Part shown: positions 47,098-56,897 of the stretch, piece after piece
How the letters are laid out: the number at the start of each line of letters is the position of its first letter
How positions within the stretch are numbered: position 1 is the stretch's first letter
Source of the DNA: Gammaproteobacteria bacterium HGW-Gammaproteobacteria-15
Lineage (GTDB): Bacteria; Pseudomonadota; Gammaproteobacteria; Enterobacterales; Alteromonadaceae
Direction: 5' to 3'
Length of the DNA: 64,000 nt
Assembly: GCA_002840125.1 (NCBI GenBank)
Contig: PGZF01000005.1
Location: forward strand, 186,001-250,000
Program-made: the position numbers and the translations under genes
Notes under the pieces: generated by a model
Databases searched by the model: none
The model's input: the letters and a program-made list of their open reading frames with translations, nothing else
What the model was told of the DNA's origin: nothing

Positions 47098-48066
47098 ATG
47101 ACTACCGACTTTCGTATCAGGGCTGCTGAAGTTCTCCGAATTGAAGCTGCCGCAGTTGAGCAACTACAACAATATCTGAATGCCGATTTTAATCTGGCAT
47201 GCCAGCTTATTTTTGACAGTAAAGGCAAAACCATTGTGTCTGGTATGGGTAAATCAGGCCATATTGGCAGCAAAATTGCCGCAACGCTGGCCTCGACCGG
47301 CAGCCCGGCTTTTTTTGTTCACCCAGGAGAAGCCAGCCATGGTGATCTGGGGATGCTGTCAGTTGATGATGTAGTGATAGCCATTTCTAATTCCGGTGAA
47401 ACAGCAGAAATGCTGACCATTATTCCGGTGATAAAACGTCTGGGCATTAAACTGATTGCCATGACAGGAAACCCCTCTTCAACACTGGCGAAACTGGCCG
47501 ATGCCCACTTATGTGTGAAGGTCGAACAAGAGGCCTGCCCGCTGGGCCTGGCACCCACTGCCAGCACTACCGCGACCCTTGCTATGGGGGATGCACTGGC
47601 AGTGGCACTGCTTGATGCCAGAGGCTTCTCAGCAGATGATTTTGCCTTATCGCATCCTGGTGGTAGTCTGGGCCGCAAATTACTGCTGCGCTTGGAAGAC
47701 ATCATGCACCGCGCCGAGCAAGTGCCGGTGGTGCTGCAAACCGCATCAATTAAAGACGCGTTGCTGGAAATCTCCAAAAAAGGTTTAGGTATGACGGCTG
47801 TGGTAGATGAACAAGGCCGGATGGCTGGCATTTTTACCGATGGTGACCTGCGCCGTATTTTGGATCAGCGTTATGACATTCACACTAATTTGATAGCAGA
47901 AGTTATGACGCGCAATTGCATTACAGCCAATGCCCAGATACTGGCAGCCGAAGCGTTGCAAATTATGCAGCAGAAAAAGATTAACGGCCTGATTGTGGTT
48001 GATGAGGCCAAGGTGCCAATTGGCGCAATGAATATGCACGATTTGCTACGTGCCGGAGTATTGTAA
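47098..48066 (+). CDS. kdsD: D-arabinose 5-phosphate isomerase KdsD
   Basis: 322 aa from the ATG at 47098 (GGAAGC upstream); the longer frame begins inside yrbG. Makes arabinose 5-phosphate for Kdo, the inner sugar of LPS. SIS domain (about 35-175) with GMGKSGHIGSKIAATLASTGSPAFFVHPGEASHGDLGM, then two CBS domains (about 205-320). kdsC follows after 1 nt. Confidence 0.96.
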   Translation: MTTDFRIRAAEVLRIEAAAVEQLQQYLNADFNLACQLIFDSKGKTIVSGMGKSGHIGSKIAATLASTGSPAFFVHPGEASHGDLGMLSVDDVVIAISNSGETAEMLTIIPVIKRLGIKLIAMTGNPSSTLAKLADAHLCVKVEQEACPLGLAPTASTTATLAMGDALAVALLDARGFSADDFALSHPGGSLGRKLLLRLEDIMHRAEQVPVVLQTASIKDALLEISKKGLGMTAVVDEQGRMAGIFTDGDLRRILDQRYDIHTNLIAEVMTRNCITANAQILAAEALQIMQQKKINGLIVVDEAKVPIGAMNMHDLLRAGVL

Positions 48067-48067
48067 A

Positions 48068-48622
48068 ATGTCGTTGTTTAACACCCTGTATCAGCCGGTA
48101 TCTGACAGTATTATCAATAAAGCCCGTGCTATTAAACTGCTGATCTGTGATGTTGACGGTGTGTTTTCTGATGGCCGTCTCTATTTGGGTAATCAGGGCG
48201 AAGAATTAAAAGCCTTTCATACCCGCGATGGCTACGGCGTTAAAGCGCTGCGCCAGGCCGGAATAGAAGTAGCAGTGATTACCGGGCGCAACTCAGCCAT
48301 AGTGCAGCAGCGTATGACGGCACTAACTGTACCTTTTATTTATCAGGGCCAGGAAAATAAACTGGCTGCATTTGCTGATCTGCGCCAGCAACTGCAACTA
48401 ACTCCTGAACAGATTGCCTATATAGGTGACGACCTGCCTGACTGGGCCGTAATGCAGCACTGCGGCTTATCTGTGGCAGTTAAAGATGCGCACCCGTACC
48501 TGCGCCAGCATGCTGATTACATTACCACTATGGCTGGCGGTTTCGGTGCAGTGCGTGAGCTCTGTGATTTAATACTGATAAGTCAGCAGCACTTTGGCCT
48601 TTTTGACGGTAGCAGTTCATGA
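48068..48622 (+). CDS. kdsC: Kdo 8-phosphate phosphatase KdsC
   Basis: 184 aa from the ATG at 48068. HAD superfamily, capless tetrameric type: nucleophile motif CDVDGVFSDG, motif II VITGRNS, and metal-binding YIGDDLPDW. Releases Kdo from its 8-phosphate. It overlaps lptC by 4 nt (ATGA). Confidence 0.96.
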   Translation: MSLFNTLYQPVSDSIINKARAIKLLICDVDGVFSDGRLYLGNQGEELKAFHTRDGYGVKALRQAGIEVAVITGRNSAIVQQRMTALTVPFIYQGQENKLAAFADLRQQLQLTPEQIAYIGDDLPDWAVMQHCGLSVAVKDAHPYLRQHADYITTMAGGFGAVRELCDLILISQQHFGLFDGSSS

Positions 48623-49173
48623 GAAAGTTGCTTGTTATACTGGTGCTTATATTAACAGGCACCGCAGCCTATTTGTGGTTTGAACCTGAAGACAACCCGG
48701 ACGCATTGCAGACGGATCAGGAATTATTACCCGATTATGTGGCAGAAAATATTACCCGTACCCTGTATAACGAAGAGGGATACCGCGCCGATTCTGTCAC
48801 TGCAGTGCGGCTGGAACACTTTGAGTTACTGGGCTTTACCCAGTTTGAACAACCGGTATATACGTTATTTAATGAAGCGTTCCAACCCAGTTGGAAAGCC
48901 AGCAGTAAATACGCTATCTGGTTCCCACAGGATAAAATAATTCTTGAGCAACAGGTCGTTATTGAAAGTTTACTGCAAAATGAGCTGGTTGAGCGCATAG
49001 AAACAGATACACTGGAGATGTTATTTCCTGACAACAGGTTGCAAAACAACCAACCAGTCTACATTCAGGGTAAAGGGTTTTACATTGAAGGCATTGGTTT
49101 GCAGGCAGATTTAACCGAAAAAACACTGCAATTAGTCCAACATCAGAAAACGGTATATCGTAATGAAGATTAA
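48619..49173 (+). CDS. lptC: LPS export protein LptC
   Basis: 184 aa. One N-terminal transmembrane helix (LLVILVLILTGTAAYLWF) and a periplasmic beta-jellyroll, including RIETDTLEMLFPDNRLQNNQPVYIQGKGFYIEGIGLQADL. Links the LptB2FG extractor to the LptA bridge. Overlaps lptA by 11 nt. Confidence 0.94.
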   Translation: MRKLLVILVLILTGTAAYLWFEPEDNPDALQTDQELLPDYVAENITRTLYNEEGYRADSVTAVRLEHFELLGFTQFEQPVYTLFNEAFQPSWKASSKYAIWFPQDKIILEQQVVIESLLQNELVERIETDTLEMLFPDNRLQNNQPVYIQGKGFYIEGIGLQADLTEKTLQLVQHQKTVYRNED

Positions 49174-49654
49174 CATAATTCCGGCTGTAGCCCTGCTGCT
49201 GTGCAGTTTAGCTGTACAGGCAAATCAACCTGACTACACCCAGCAAATTCAGATAGATGCTGATAATTTATCTTCAGTAAAAGAAAACGTACTGACTTAT
49301 CGCAATAACGTTGTTGTTACTCAGGGTTCGCTGCAGCTAAAGGCTGATCAACTGGAGATTAATGCCACCGCCGGTAAAGGTAATGAAGTTTATATCGCCA
49401 CTGGCAACCCTGTTACCTATTCTCAGCTGCTGGCAGACGGCCAGCAAGTTACCGCCCAGGCGAAAGAAATGCGTTACGAACCGTCAAACCGCACCCTGAC
49501 ATTCAGCGGCGAAGCGGAGCTGGCACAAAGTGGCAGTGTGGTAAAGGCATCAACCATTCGCTATAACGTAGAAAAGCAGGAACTGAGCGCCGAGAGCAAC
49601 GAATCAAAACGCGTGACAACCATTTTCACGCCAGAGGAAAAAAACAACCCATGA
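49163..49654 (+). CDS. lptA: Periplasmic LPS-bridge protein LptA
   Basis: 163 aa. Signal peptide 1-20 (cleavage after VQA), then an OstA-type jellyroll: [38 protein letters not shown]. Polymerises as a periplasmic bridge carrying LPS from LptC to LptD. Overlaps lptB by 4 nt. Confidence 0.95.
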   Translation: MKINIIPAVALLLCSLAVQANQPDYTQQIQIDADNLSSVKENVLTYRNNVVVTQGSLQLKADQLEINATAGKGNEVYIATGNPVTYSQLLADGQQVTAQAKEMRYEPSNRTLTFSGEAELAQSGSVVKASTIRYNVEKQELSAESNESKRVTTIFTPEEKNNP

Positions 49655-50373
49655 AGTTAGTTGCGTCGCATCTGGCCAAAAGTTACAAAGGCCGGCAGGT
49701 GGTTAAAGATGTCAGCCTTGAAGTTAATGCGGGGCAGATTGTAGGCTTACTGGGGCCCAATGGTGCAGGTAAAACCACCACTTTTTACATGATTGTCGGC
49801 CTGGTGCCGTCTGATAAGGGTCATATTACCCTGGGTGACAAAGATATCACTTTCGACCCTATCCATACCCGTGCACGCCAGGGTATAGGCTATCTGCCAC
49901 AGGAAAGCTCTATTTTCCGTAAGCTGACAGTGCACGATAACCTGTTAGCCATTTTGCAAACCCGCAAAGATCTCAGCCGCAGCAAACGTGAAGAAATAGC
50001 AGATGACTTACTGGAAGAGTTTCATATCGGCCATATAAAGCATAGCCTGGGTATGAGCTTATCCGGTGGTGAAAGGCGCAGGGTTGAAATAGCCCGGGCG
50101 CTGGCGGCTAATCCGGCGTTTATTTTGCTGGATGAACCTTTTGCCGGTGTCGATCCCATTTCTGTGCTTGATATTAAAAAAATTATCCAGCATTTATGTC
50201 AGCGTGGTATCGGGGTGTTAATTACCGACCACAATGTGCGCGAAACACTTGACGTGTGTGAAATTGCTTATATTGTCAGCCACGGTGAACTGATAGCCTC
50301 CGGGCCACCACAACAGGTTCTGGCAGATCAGAAGGTACGCGATGTATACCTGGGCGAGCAATTCAGGCTATAG
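49651..50373 (+). CDS. lptB: LPS export ATPase LptB
   Basis: 240 aa. ABC ATPase: Walker [11 protein letters not shown]-loop LPQESS, signature LSGGERRR, Walker [10 protein letters not shown]-loop ITDHN. Powers LPS extraction with LptFG, which are not in this window. rpoN follows after 48 nt. Confidence 0.97.
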   Translation: MKLVASHLAKSYKGRQVVKDVSLEVNAGQIVGLLGPNGAGKTTTFYMIVGLVPSDKGHITLGDKDITFDPIHTRARQGIGYLPQESSIFRKLTVHDNLLAILQTRKDLSRSKREEIADDLLEEFHIGHIKHSLGMSLSGGERRRVEIARALAANPAFILLDEPFAGVDPISVLDIKKIIQHLCQRGIGVLITDHNVRETLDVCEIAYIVSHGELIASGPPQQVLADQKVRDVYLGEQFRL

Positions 50374-50421
50374 TTAGCAAAAATAATAACAGCGTATCAT
50401 TCAGGAGAACGGTAGAAGTAC

Positions 50422-51912
50422 ATGAAGCCCTCTTTGCAACTTCGCTTAGGACAGCAGCTAACCATGACGCCGCAGTTGCAGCAGGCTATACGCCTGTTAC
50501 AGCTGTCGACAATTGAGTTGCAACAGGAAATTCAGGAAGCTCTGGACGCCAACCCTTTACTTGAAGCTGAAGATGATTTTGACAGCTTCCCGGAGGCGGC
50601 AACCCAGGCTGAACGGAATGATTATGCAGATAGTGCAGACACTGCTGAAACCCAGGCACCTGACGACAACTATGAACCCTCTGAACCCGATACCAGCGAG
50701 GCAATGACTGAACAAAATATTCAGGAAGACTTGCCACTGGATAATAACTGGGATGACTTAGTCAGCGCTGCGCCGGTCAGTGCCGGTAATGGTGCCGACG
50801 AAGACTACGTTTATCAGGGCGAAACTACCGAAACCCTGCAAGATTACTTACGCTGGCAGATGCAGCTAACACCTTTTTCCGACACCGACCGGGTTATTGC
50901 CGAAATTATTATTGAAGCAATTGATCCCAATGGCCTGCTGACCATCAGCTGCGACGATATTCTTGAATCGCTGGGCATGGAAGATGTGGAAGCCGACGAG
51001 GTTGAAGCCGTGATCAAGCGAATTCAGCTGTTTGATCCGGTGGGTGTTGCCGCCCGCTCAGTGCAGGAATGTCTATTGGTGCAGTTGCGTCAGTTTGACC
51101 CTGCCACACCCTATCTGGCCGATGCACAAAAACTGATCCGCGATCATACAGAATTTTTAGCCAACCGCGACTTTCGTTCTTTGATGCGTGTGACTAAACT
51201 CAAAGAGGACGAGTTAAAAGAGGTCATGCAGTTAATCCACAGCCTGAACCCACGGCCAGGTGCAGACGTTATCCGGGAAGAACAGCAATATGTTATACCC
51301 GATGTCAGCGTGTTAAAGGTAAAGGGCCGCTGGCAGGTAGAATTAAACCCGGATGCGATGCCCAAAGTGCGTATTAATCAGCAGTACGCGGCAATGTCCA
51401 GAACAGCCAAAAACAGTGCAGATACGCAGTTTATCCGCTCGCATCTGCAAGAAGCGAAGTGGTTTTTAAAAAGTCTGGAAAGCCGTAATGAAACATTACT
51501 GAAAGTGGCCAACTGTATAGTGCAGCAGCAGCAAGCCTTTTTTGAGCATGGTGAAGAAGCCATGAAACCTATGGTACTGAATGACGTAGCAGAGATGGTA
51601 GGCATGCACGAATCTACTATTTCACGCGTTACGACCCAAAAGTATATGCATACACCACGAGGTATTTTTGAACTTAAGTTCTTCTTCTCAAGTCATGTTA
51701 GTACAGAGAGCGGTGGCGAATGCTCATCCACTGCTATCCGCGCCTTTATAAAAAAATTAGTGGCGGCGGAGAATCCGGCCAAACCGCTTAGTGACAGTAA
51801 AATGGCTGATATTCTGCTTGAGCAAGGCATAAACGTAGCGCGGCGCACCATTGCCAAGTATCGTGAATCTTTGTTTATTCCGCCGTCAAATCAACGCAAG
51901 ACCTTGATGTAA
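50422..51912 (+). CDS. rpoN: RNA polymerase sigma-54 factor RpoN
   Basis: 496 aa. Region I Gln-rich N-terminus ([35 protein letters not shown]), an acidic region II (about 45-125), the core-binding domain, a helix-turn-helix ([18 protein letters not shown]) and the RpoN box ([21 protein letters not shown]). Directs transcription of nitrogen, motility and other genes from -24/-12 promoters with enhancer-binding proteins. In the standard lptB-rpoN-hpf-ptsN order. Confidence 0.97.
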   Translation: MKPSLQLRLGQQLTMTPQLQQAIRLLQLSTIELQQEIQEALDANPLLEAEDDFDSFPEAATQAERNDYADSADTAETQAPDDNYEPSEPDTSEAMTEQNIQEDLPLDNNWDDLVSAAPVSAGNGADEDYVYQGETTETLQDYLRWQMQLTPFSDTDRVIAEIIIEAIDPNGLLTISCDDILESLGMEDVEADEVEAVIKRIQLFDPVGVAARSVQECLLVQLRQFDPATPYLADAQKLIRDHTEFLANRDFRSLMRVTKLKEDELKEVMQLIHSLNPRPGADVIREEQQYVIPDVSVLKVKGRWQVELNPDAMPKVRINQQYAAMSRTAKNSADTQFIRSHLQEAKWFLKSLESRNETLLKVANCIVQQQQAFFEHGEEAMKPMVLNDVAEMVGMHESTISRVTTQKYMHTPRGIFELKFFFSSHVSTESGGECSSTAIRAFIKKLVAAENPAKPLSDSKMADILLEQGINVARRTIAKYRESLFIPPSNQRKTLM

Positions 51913-51938
51913 GTCAGCCTAAAAGAAGGAATATGTCT

Positions 51939-52226
51939 ATGCAAATCAATCTAACTGGTCGTCATGTTGAAATTACAACTGCATTAAAAGAATACGTTGA
52001 CACCAAATTTGCTAAACTGGAGCGCCATTTTGATCATATAAATAATGTACATGTGATCCTAAACGTGGAAAAATTAAAGCAGATCGCAGAAGCTAAGCTG
52101 CATTTGAATGGCGGTGAAGTATTTGCGGTTTCCGAAGACGAGAATATGTATGCTGCCATTGACCAGTTAATTGATAAGCTGGATCGTCAGGTCATTAAAC
52201 ACAAAGAGAAAATAGCCCGGCACTAA
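51939..52226 (+). CDS. hpf: Ribosome hibernation promoting factor HPF
   Basis: 95 aa from the ATG at 51939, as in E. coli; AGAAGGA is about 9 nt upstream, and an ATG two codons earlier is too close. Starts MQINLTGRHVEITTALKEYVDTKFAKLERHF. The short form promotes 100S ribosome dimers in stationary phase together with RMF. Confidence 0.95.
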   Translation: MQINLTGRHVEITTALKEYVDTKFAKLERHFDHINNVHVILNVEKLKQIAEAKLHLNGGEVFAVSEDENMYAAIDQLIDKLDRQVIKHKEKIARH

Positions 52227-52233
52227 GTAAACT

Positions 52234-52707
52234 ATGATGAATTTAACCTCTATGCTGGCCGAGAACTGCACTAAAAGTGCAGTTCTTTTTAATAGCAAAA
52301 AACGTATCCTCGAATACATTGCCGAACTGGCACATCAACAATTACCAGAGATGACCGAATATGGCATTCTTGAAGCATTGATGACGCGCGAGAAACTCGG
52401 TTCGACCGGTATTGGTGGCGGTATTGCTATTCCGCATGGCAAATTAAAATGTGTGACTTCGCCTTTACTGGTATTTGTGGTCAGCAAAGAACCCATTCCG
52501 TTTGATGCTATTGATAACCAGCCGGTAGATATTTTCTGCGCTATTCTGATCCCTGAAGACCAGTGCCAGGCGCATCTGAGCACCCTGGCCGGTATAGCAA
52601 AATTACTCAGCCAGAAAGAGCTGACCAAAAAAATCCGTCATGCACAAACCAACCAGCAGTTATATCAGTTGCTCGTGCAGTACAGTGAGGCAGAAACGTT
52701 AAAATGA
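52234..52707 (+). CDS. ptsN: Nitrogen phosphotransferase EIIA-Ntr
   Basis: 157 aa. PTS EIIA type-2 domain; phosphorylation site His in GGGIAIPHGKL (about residue 68). Controls potassium transport and nitrogen-linked regulation through its phosphorylation state. Overlaps rapZ by 4 nt (ATGA). Confidence 0.96.
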   Translation: MMNLTSMLAENCTKSAVLFNSKKRILEYIAELAHQQLPEMTEYGILEALMTREKLGSTGIGGGIAIPHGKLKCVTSPLLVFVVSKEPIPFDAIDNQPVDIFCAILIPEDQCQAHLSTLAGIAKLLSQKELTKKIRHAQTNQQLYQLLVQYSEAETLK

Positions 52708-53564
52708 AGCTATTGGTAGTCAGTGGTCGTTCCGGTTCGGGTAAATCTGTCGCCCTGCGTGTAATGGAAGATCTTGGCTACTATTGTGTTGATAATATTC
52801 CGGTAAATTTATTACCGACACTGGCCACTACCGTAATTGGCCAGTACGAGCGTGTTGCTGTCAGTATTGATGTGCGTAACTTACCCAAAGATCCGGACGA
52901 ATTAACTGAGATCTTGTCTTATCTGCCAAGAAAACTCGAACTGACCATTCTGTATCTGGATGCCGATCACTCCAGCCTGATCAAACGCTTCAGCGAAACC
53001 CGCCGTTTACACCCGTTGTCACATCAGGCCATGTCGCTTGATGAAGCGATTTCTGAAGAGCAACAGCTGCTGGACCCTATCTCCAGCCGTGCTGATTTAT
53101 ACATTGATACCACTGAGCTGAACGTGCACCAGTTAGCAGAGCAGCTGCGTGAGCGCATTTTAGGTCAGAAAACCGGCCGTCTGGTGATCCTGTTTGAATC
53201 TTTCGGCTTTAAATATGGCATACCCAAAGATGCCGATTTTGTCTTTGATGCACGCTTTTTGCCCAACCCACACTGGGAGCCGGACCTAAAACCTTTAACG
53301 GGGCTGGATCAGCCGGTAAAAGACTATCTGGCGGCGCAATCGGTGGTAGTGAAGTATATCTGGCAAATTAACAGCTTTATCAGTACCTGGCTGCCGCATT
53401 TAGAACGCAATAACCGCAGCTACTTAACTATTGCTATTGGCTGTACCGGCGGGCAACATCGCTCAGTTTACATTGCAGAGAGCCTGACAGAGAGCTACCG
53501 CAGCTTACGGGATGATGTGCAGGTAAGGCACCGTGAGTTGTTCAGACATGCAGCTAAGGGCTAA
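52704..53564 (+). CDS. rapZ: RNase adapter protein RapZ
   Basis: 286 aa. N-terminal P-loop kinase-like domain (Walker A SGRSGSGKSVALRVMEDLGYYCVDNIP) and a C-terminal domain with IGCTGGQHRSVYIAE. In E. coli it targets the sRNA GlmZ to RNase E and so controls glucosamine-6-phosphate synthase. Between ptsN and npr as in E. coli. Confidence 0.96.
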   Translation: MKLLVVSGRSGSGKSVALRVMEDLGYYCVDNIPVNLLPTLATTVIGQYERVAVSIDVRNLPKDPDELTEILSYLPRKLELTILYLDADHSSLIKRFSETRRLHPLSHQAMSLDEAISEEQQLLDPISSRADLYIDTTELNVHQLAEQLRERILGQKTGRLVILFESFGFKYGIPKDADFVFDARFLPNPHWEPDLKPLTGLDQPVKDYLAAQSVVVKYIWQINSFISTWLPHLERNNRSYLTIAIGCTGGQHRSVYIAESLTESYRSLRDDVQVRHRELFRHAAKG

Positions 53565-53566
53565 CC

Positions 53567-53839
53567 ATGAGCAAATGCAGTGAAGCCGTTACTATAGTCA
53601 ATCAGTTGGGTTTGCATGCCAGAGCAGCCAGTAAGCTGGCACAACTGTGTCAGCAGTTCAGTGCCCGTATAGAGCTGGTACAGGAAGACAAAAGTGCTGA
53701 TGCCAGCAGTGTACTGGCATTACTGATGCTGGCCAGCAGCAAAGGTAAAACGCTGCAAGTATGTACCGAAGGCTCCGATGCCCAGCAGGCGCTGGACGCG
53801 GTGGTAAATTTGATCAAAAACGGTTTCGACGAGAACTAA
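53567..53839 (+). CDS. ptsO: Nitrogen PTS phosphocarrier NPr
   Basis: 90 aa HPr-like protein. Phosphorylation site His in NQLGLHARAASKLAQLCQQF (His about 17) and the second-site region LMLASSKGKTLQV. Passes phosphate from EI-Ntr to EIIA-Ntr. Two nucleotides after rapZ; its stop is four bases from the convergent mrpG stop. Confidence 0.95.
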   Translation: MSKCSEAVTIVNQLGLHARAASKLAQLCQQFSARIELVQEDKSADASSVLALLMLASSKGKTLQVCTEGSDAQQALDAVVNLIKNGFDEN

Positions 53840-53843
53840 GCCG

Positions 53844-54212
53844 TTAAGGCAGCGGTTTTCTGTCATGTTGTTTCTGCTGTGCCGGATGTATGCTGTCTTT
53901 TCCTGTCGTTTTATCTATCGCCTTTAACTTGTAGTGCAATGCTGTTTTTATCAGCATATGTGCACTGATGGGCGCGGTGATCAGTAAAAATATGGTGATC
54001 AGCAGTTCATGTACGCTGGTTTCGCCCTGAGTATAGAAAAAGAACATCGAGCCCAGCAGTATGCCGCCCATGCCAAGTGTAGTTGCCTTAGTTGGCCCAT
54101 GTAAGCGCATAAAAAAATCCGGCATCCGGGTCAGGCCAATAGAACCTATCAGCACAAAGCTGCCACCGAGCAACAGAAAAAATGCTACCACCCACTCAAT
54201 CCAGTATTCCAT
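53844..54212 (-). CDS. mrpG: Mrp antiporter subunit G
   Basis: 122 aa. Three transmembrane helices; FVLIGSIGLTRMPDFFMRLHGPTKATTLGMGGILLGS is the PhaG/MnhG/MrpG signature. Last gene of the Mrp operon A-C-D-E-F-G. The C-terminal tail after LHYKL is basic and soluble. It ends four bases from the stop of npr, so transcripts converge without an obvious terminator. Confidence 0.94.
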   Translation of the reverse strand: MEYWIEWVVAFFLLLGGSFVLIGSIGLTRMPDFFMRLHGPTKATTLGMGGILLGSMFFFYTQGETSVHELLITIFLLITAPISAHMLIKTALHYKLKAIDKTTGKDSIHPAQQKQHDRKPLP

Positions 54213-54221
54213 CGTGCTCTC

Positions 54222-54491
54222 CTATTCTATAATGTCGCCGCGCAGCAGAAACTTACACACGGCCACTGTACTGACAAACCCCAGCATAGCGATCAGCAGT
54301 GCGGCCTCGAAATACAGTGGCGACTCCATCAGTAAACCATACAGAATAATCAGCGCGATGCTGTTAATGTACATAGTATCCAGCGCCAGAATACGATCCG
54401 GGATACTGGGGCCACGTAACAAGCGGTACAGGTTTAGCAACAACGCGATGCTAATCATGGCAAACACCAGCATAATGACATTATTTAGCAT
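54222..54491 (-). CDS. mrpF: Mrp antiporter subunit F
   Basis: 89 aa. Three transmembrane helices with RLLRGPSIPDRILALDTMYINSIALIIL, typical of MrpF/PhaF with its conserved acidic residue (LALD). Overlaps mrpE by 7 nt. Confidence 0.94.
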   Translation of the reverse strand: MLNNVIMLVFAMISIALLLNLYRLLRGPSIPDRILALDTMYINSIALIILYGLLMESPLYFEAALLIAMLGFVSTVAVCKFLLRGDIIE

Positions 54492-55024
54492 TGAAAAATC
54501 TCCTTTATAGGCGCTTCGTAGCGCTGTTTAATGTCATTAATCAACTCCGCCTCGGTGCCCGACAGATTTAATACGTGAATTAATAACCAGCGCTGCGGCA
54601 TTGGCTCGCCGGGTTGTAAACTGTCTTTGCTCGGATAAATTTCCGCACTGACAGTACCTGGTGTCATCGACACCGTGCTGGCCAGAATAGTAATAGGCAG
54701 CTCGTGCTGTAAATCCAGCGGCACTTTAATAAAAGCCGGCTTTAACCGCTTTTTTGGCCCGAGAATAAGTAATGCCACCTGAGCATTTGCGGTAACAATA
54801 TCGGCCAGCACCCGCAATATATAACGCAGCCCCAGCCAGGGGTGCTCTATTAGCGGCTGCGGATCACGAAACCTAAGCGTAAAAAGTGGAATAACCAACG
54901 CCAGTACAACAGCAAAAAACAGGTGTACCGGCTCTATACTCTGGCTTAGCAGCAGCCAGACAATAAAGAGTAAAACACTGCGGTAAGGTGTTGGTAGCCA
55001 GCGATATTTTGGCTCAAATCTCAT
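54485..55024 (-). CDS. mrpE: Mrp antiporter subunit E
   Basis: 179 aa. Two N-terminal transmembrane helices and a cytoplasmic domain with ITILASTVSMTPGTVSAEI, the MrpE/PhaE signature. Required for stable assembly of the complex. Overlaps mrpD by 4 nt. Confidence 0.93.
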   Translation of the reverse strand: MRFEPKYRWLPTPYRSVLLFIVWLLLSQSIEPVHLFFAVVLALVIPLFTLRFRDPQPLIEHPWLGLRYILRVLADIVTANAQVALLILGPKKRLKPAFIKVPLDLQHELPITILASTVSMTPGTVSAEIYPSKDSLQPGEPMPQRWLLIHVLNLSGTEAELINDIKQRYEAPIKEIFQC

Positions 55025-56544
55025 GGTTTGATCTCCTGCACCGGGTACTGGCCAAGAATACTATTAGTGCTGGTAGTTGTATCATATAGCTGTGCGGCGG
55101 CCTGTTGCGACAGCGCTGTTAACGGCCCGGCAAAAACCGCCAGTAAAGGGCTGGCCAGCAGTAACCAGATAACGGCAAAAACCTGCAACGGCGGCGCTTT
55201 TCCACCACCGGGCTCAGTACCACTAACACGCCAGAACAAAATACTCCCTGCCCGCGATAAAGCCACTATAACCATCAGGCTGCTTAGCAGAATAAGGCTC
55301 CATAGCAATATGCGGGTAACCGGTTCAACGGCAGATTGTAAAATCATTAGCTTACCAACAAAGCCGGAAAACGGCGGTAATCCCGCAACCGTTAATGCGC
55401 CAATCATAAAGATAAAGCCCAGCAGAATTGGCTGGCTCACCCGCCGGCCTGAAACCAACCGGTCGCCCGCTTTGCCGCGCTGGTTAGCGATTAAATCAGC
55501 TATCAGAAACAAGGCTGCAGTTACCAGTGTCGAATGTACGGTATAGTAAAGCGCAGCAGCAGCAGACAGCTCAGTTTGCAACGCCACCAGGCTAACCAGG
55601 GTACCGACAGACACCAGCACCAGATTAGCCACCAGTTTGCGAAAATCCTGGCTGGCCAGCGCTCCTACTGCGCCCAAAGCAATGGTAGCCAGACCTGCCG
55701 GTAACAACCAATCGCTGGCCATGCCAGCCAAAGGCCCGGCGTTTTCGCCAAAGATAGTGCTGTACACCCGTAGCAGCGCATAAACACCAATTTTAGTCAT
55801 GACAGCAAACAGCGCGGCAACCGGTGCCGATGCCGATGCATAGGTTGCCGGCAGCCAAAACTGCAGCGGCAGCACGGCGGCTTTGAGGGCAAAGACTATC
55901 ATCAGCATTAAGCCACCGGCTTTAACCAGCATCAGATCTTCTGCCGGCAATACCGCCACTTTTACTGCCATATCAGCAATATTCAGCGTACCCAGCGTGC
56001 CGTACAGTACCGCCAGCGAAAACAGAAAAATAGCCGAGCCGGTTAAATTCAGTACCACGTAATGTACTGCTGCTTTGGTTTTATTCTTGCCACCGGCGTG
56101 GATCAGCAATGCATAAGACGCTATCAGTAATACTTCAAAAAATACAAACAGGTTAAATAAGTCGCCGGTCAAAAAGGCACCATTAATGCCCATCAGCTGG
56201 AACTGAAATAACGGGTGAAAGAAAGAGCCTTTCTCATCTTCACCGGCACTGCCGTAACAAATAGCGCCTAAAGCCAAAAAGGACGTCAGGCAAACCATCA
56301 CAACAGACAACGTATCGGCTACCAGAATAATGCCAAACGGCGCCTGCCAGTTACCTACGGCATAATGCATTAAGCCCTGTTGCTGCACCTGCAACAATAA
56401 GCACACCGCCAGCACCAGCTGGATGGCACTGGAAATCATACTTAACCAGCGCCGGCGCATCGGCGAGTAGTGCACCGGCGGCAACATAATTATTAATGCT
56501 GTTAAAAATGGCAGCAAAATGGGCGCGGTAATCAGATGCCACAT
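55021..56544 (-). CDS. mrpD: Mrp antiporter subunit D
   Basis: 507 aa. Proton-channel type subunit related to complex I NuoM/N: about 14 transmembrane helices, the conserved Glu in NLFVFFEVLLIASYALL, and the Lys in VFALKAAVLPLQFWLPATYASASAPVAA. One of the two ion-translocating subunits. Overlaps mrpC by one base. Confidence 0.95.
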   Translation of the reverse strand: MWHLITAPILLPFLTALIIMLPPVHYSPMRRRWLSMISSAIQLVLAVCLLLQVQQQGLMHYAVGNWQAPFGIILVADTLSVVMVCLTSFLALGAICYGSAGEDEKGSFFHPLFQFQLMGINGAFLTGDLFNLFVFFEVLLIASYALLIHAGGKNKTKAAVHYVVLNLTGSAIFLFSLAVLYGTLGTLNIADMAVKVAVLPAEDLMLVKAGGLMLMIVFALKAAVLPLQFWLPATYASASAPVAALFAVMTKIGVYALLRVYSTIFGENAGPLAGMASDWLLPAGLATIALGAVGALASQDFRKLVANLVLVSVGTLVSLVALQTELSAAAALYYTVHSTLVTAALFLIADLIANQRGKAGDRLVSGRRVSQPILLGFIFMIGALTVAGLPPFSGFVGKLMILQSAVEPVTRILLWSLILLSSLMVIVALSRAGSILFWRVSGTEPGGGKAPPLQVFAVIWLLLASPLLAVFAGPLTALSQQAAAQLYDTTTSTNSILGQYPVQEIKP

Positions 56545-56897
56545 CAGCGACTCTCCTTCTTCGACATCTCAGACTCCGGCAACTTGCCATCTACATGATC
56601 ATTACCCAGATCTGCCCGCGCCCGTATTGCCAGGATCACCAGAAAGGCGGTCATCGCAAAGCCGATAACAATTGCAGTAAGCACCAGCGCCTGTGGCAAG
56701 GGATCCGCGTATTGCTCACTGGTGCCAAGCACGGCAGCACCACGCAGCGTTAACCGGCCGGAAGAGAAAAGAAACAGATTAACCGCGTAAGACAGCATCG
56801 TCAGCCCCAGTACCACCGGGAAAGTGCGGCCGCGTAACATCAGAAATACGCCACAAGCGGTAAGAAAACCGATACAGCAAGCAAACAAGGTTTCCAT
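56544..56897 (-). CDS. mrpC: Mrp antiporter subunit C
   Basis: 117 aa. NuoK-like, three transmembrane helices; LRGRTFPVVLGLTMLSYAVNLFLFSSG and DPLPQALVLTAIVIGFAMTAF are diagnostic. Overlaps mrpA by one base. Confidence 0.95.
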   Translation of the reverse strand: METLFACCIGFLTACGVFLMLRGRTFPVVLGLTMLSYAVNLFLFSSGRLTLRGAAVLGTSEQYADPLPQALVLTAIVIGFAMTAFLVILAIRARADLGNDHVDGKLPESEMSKKESR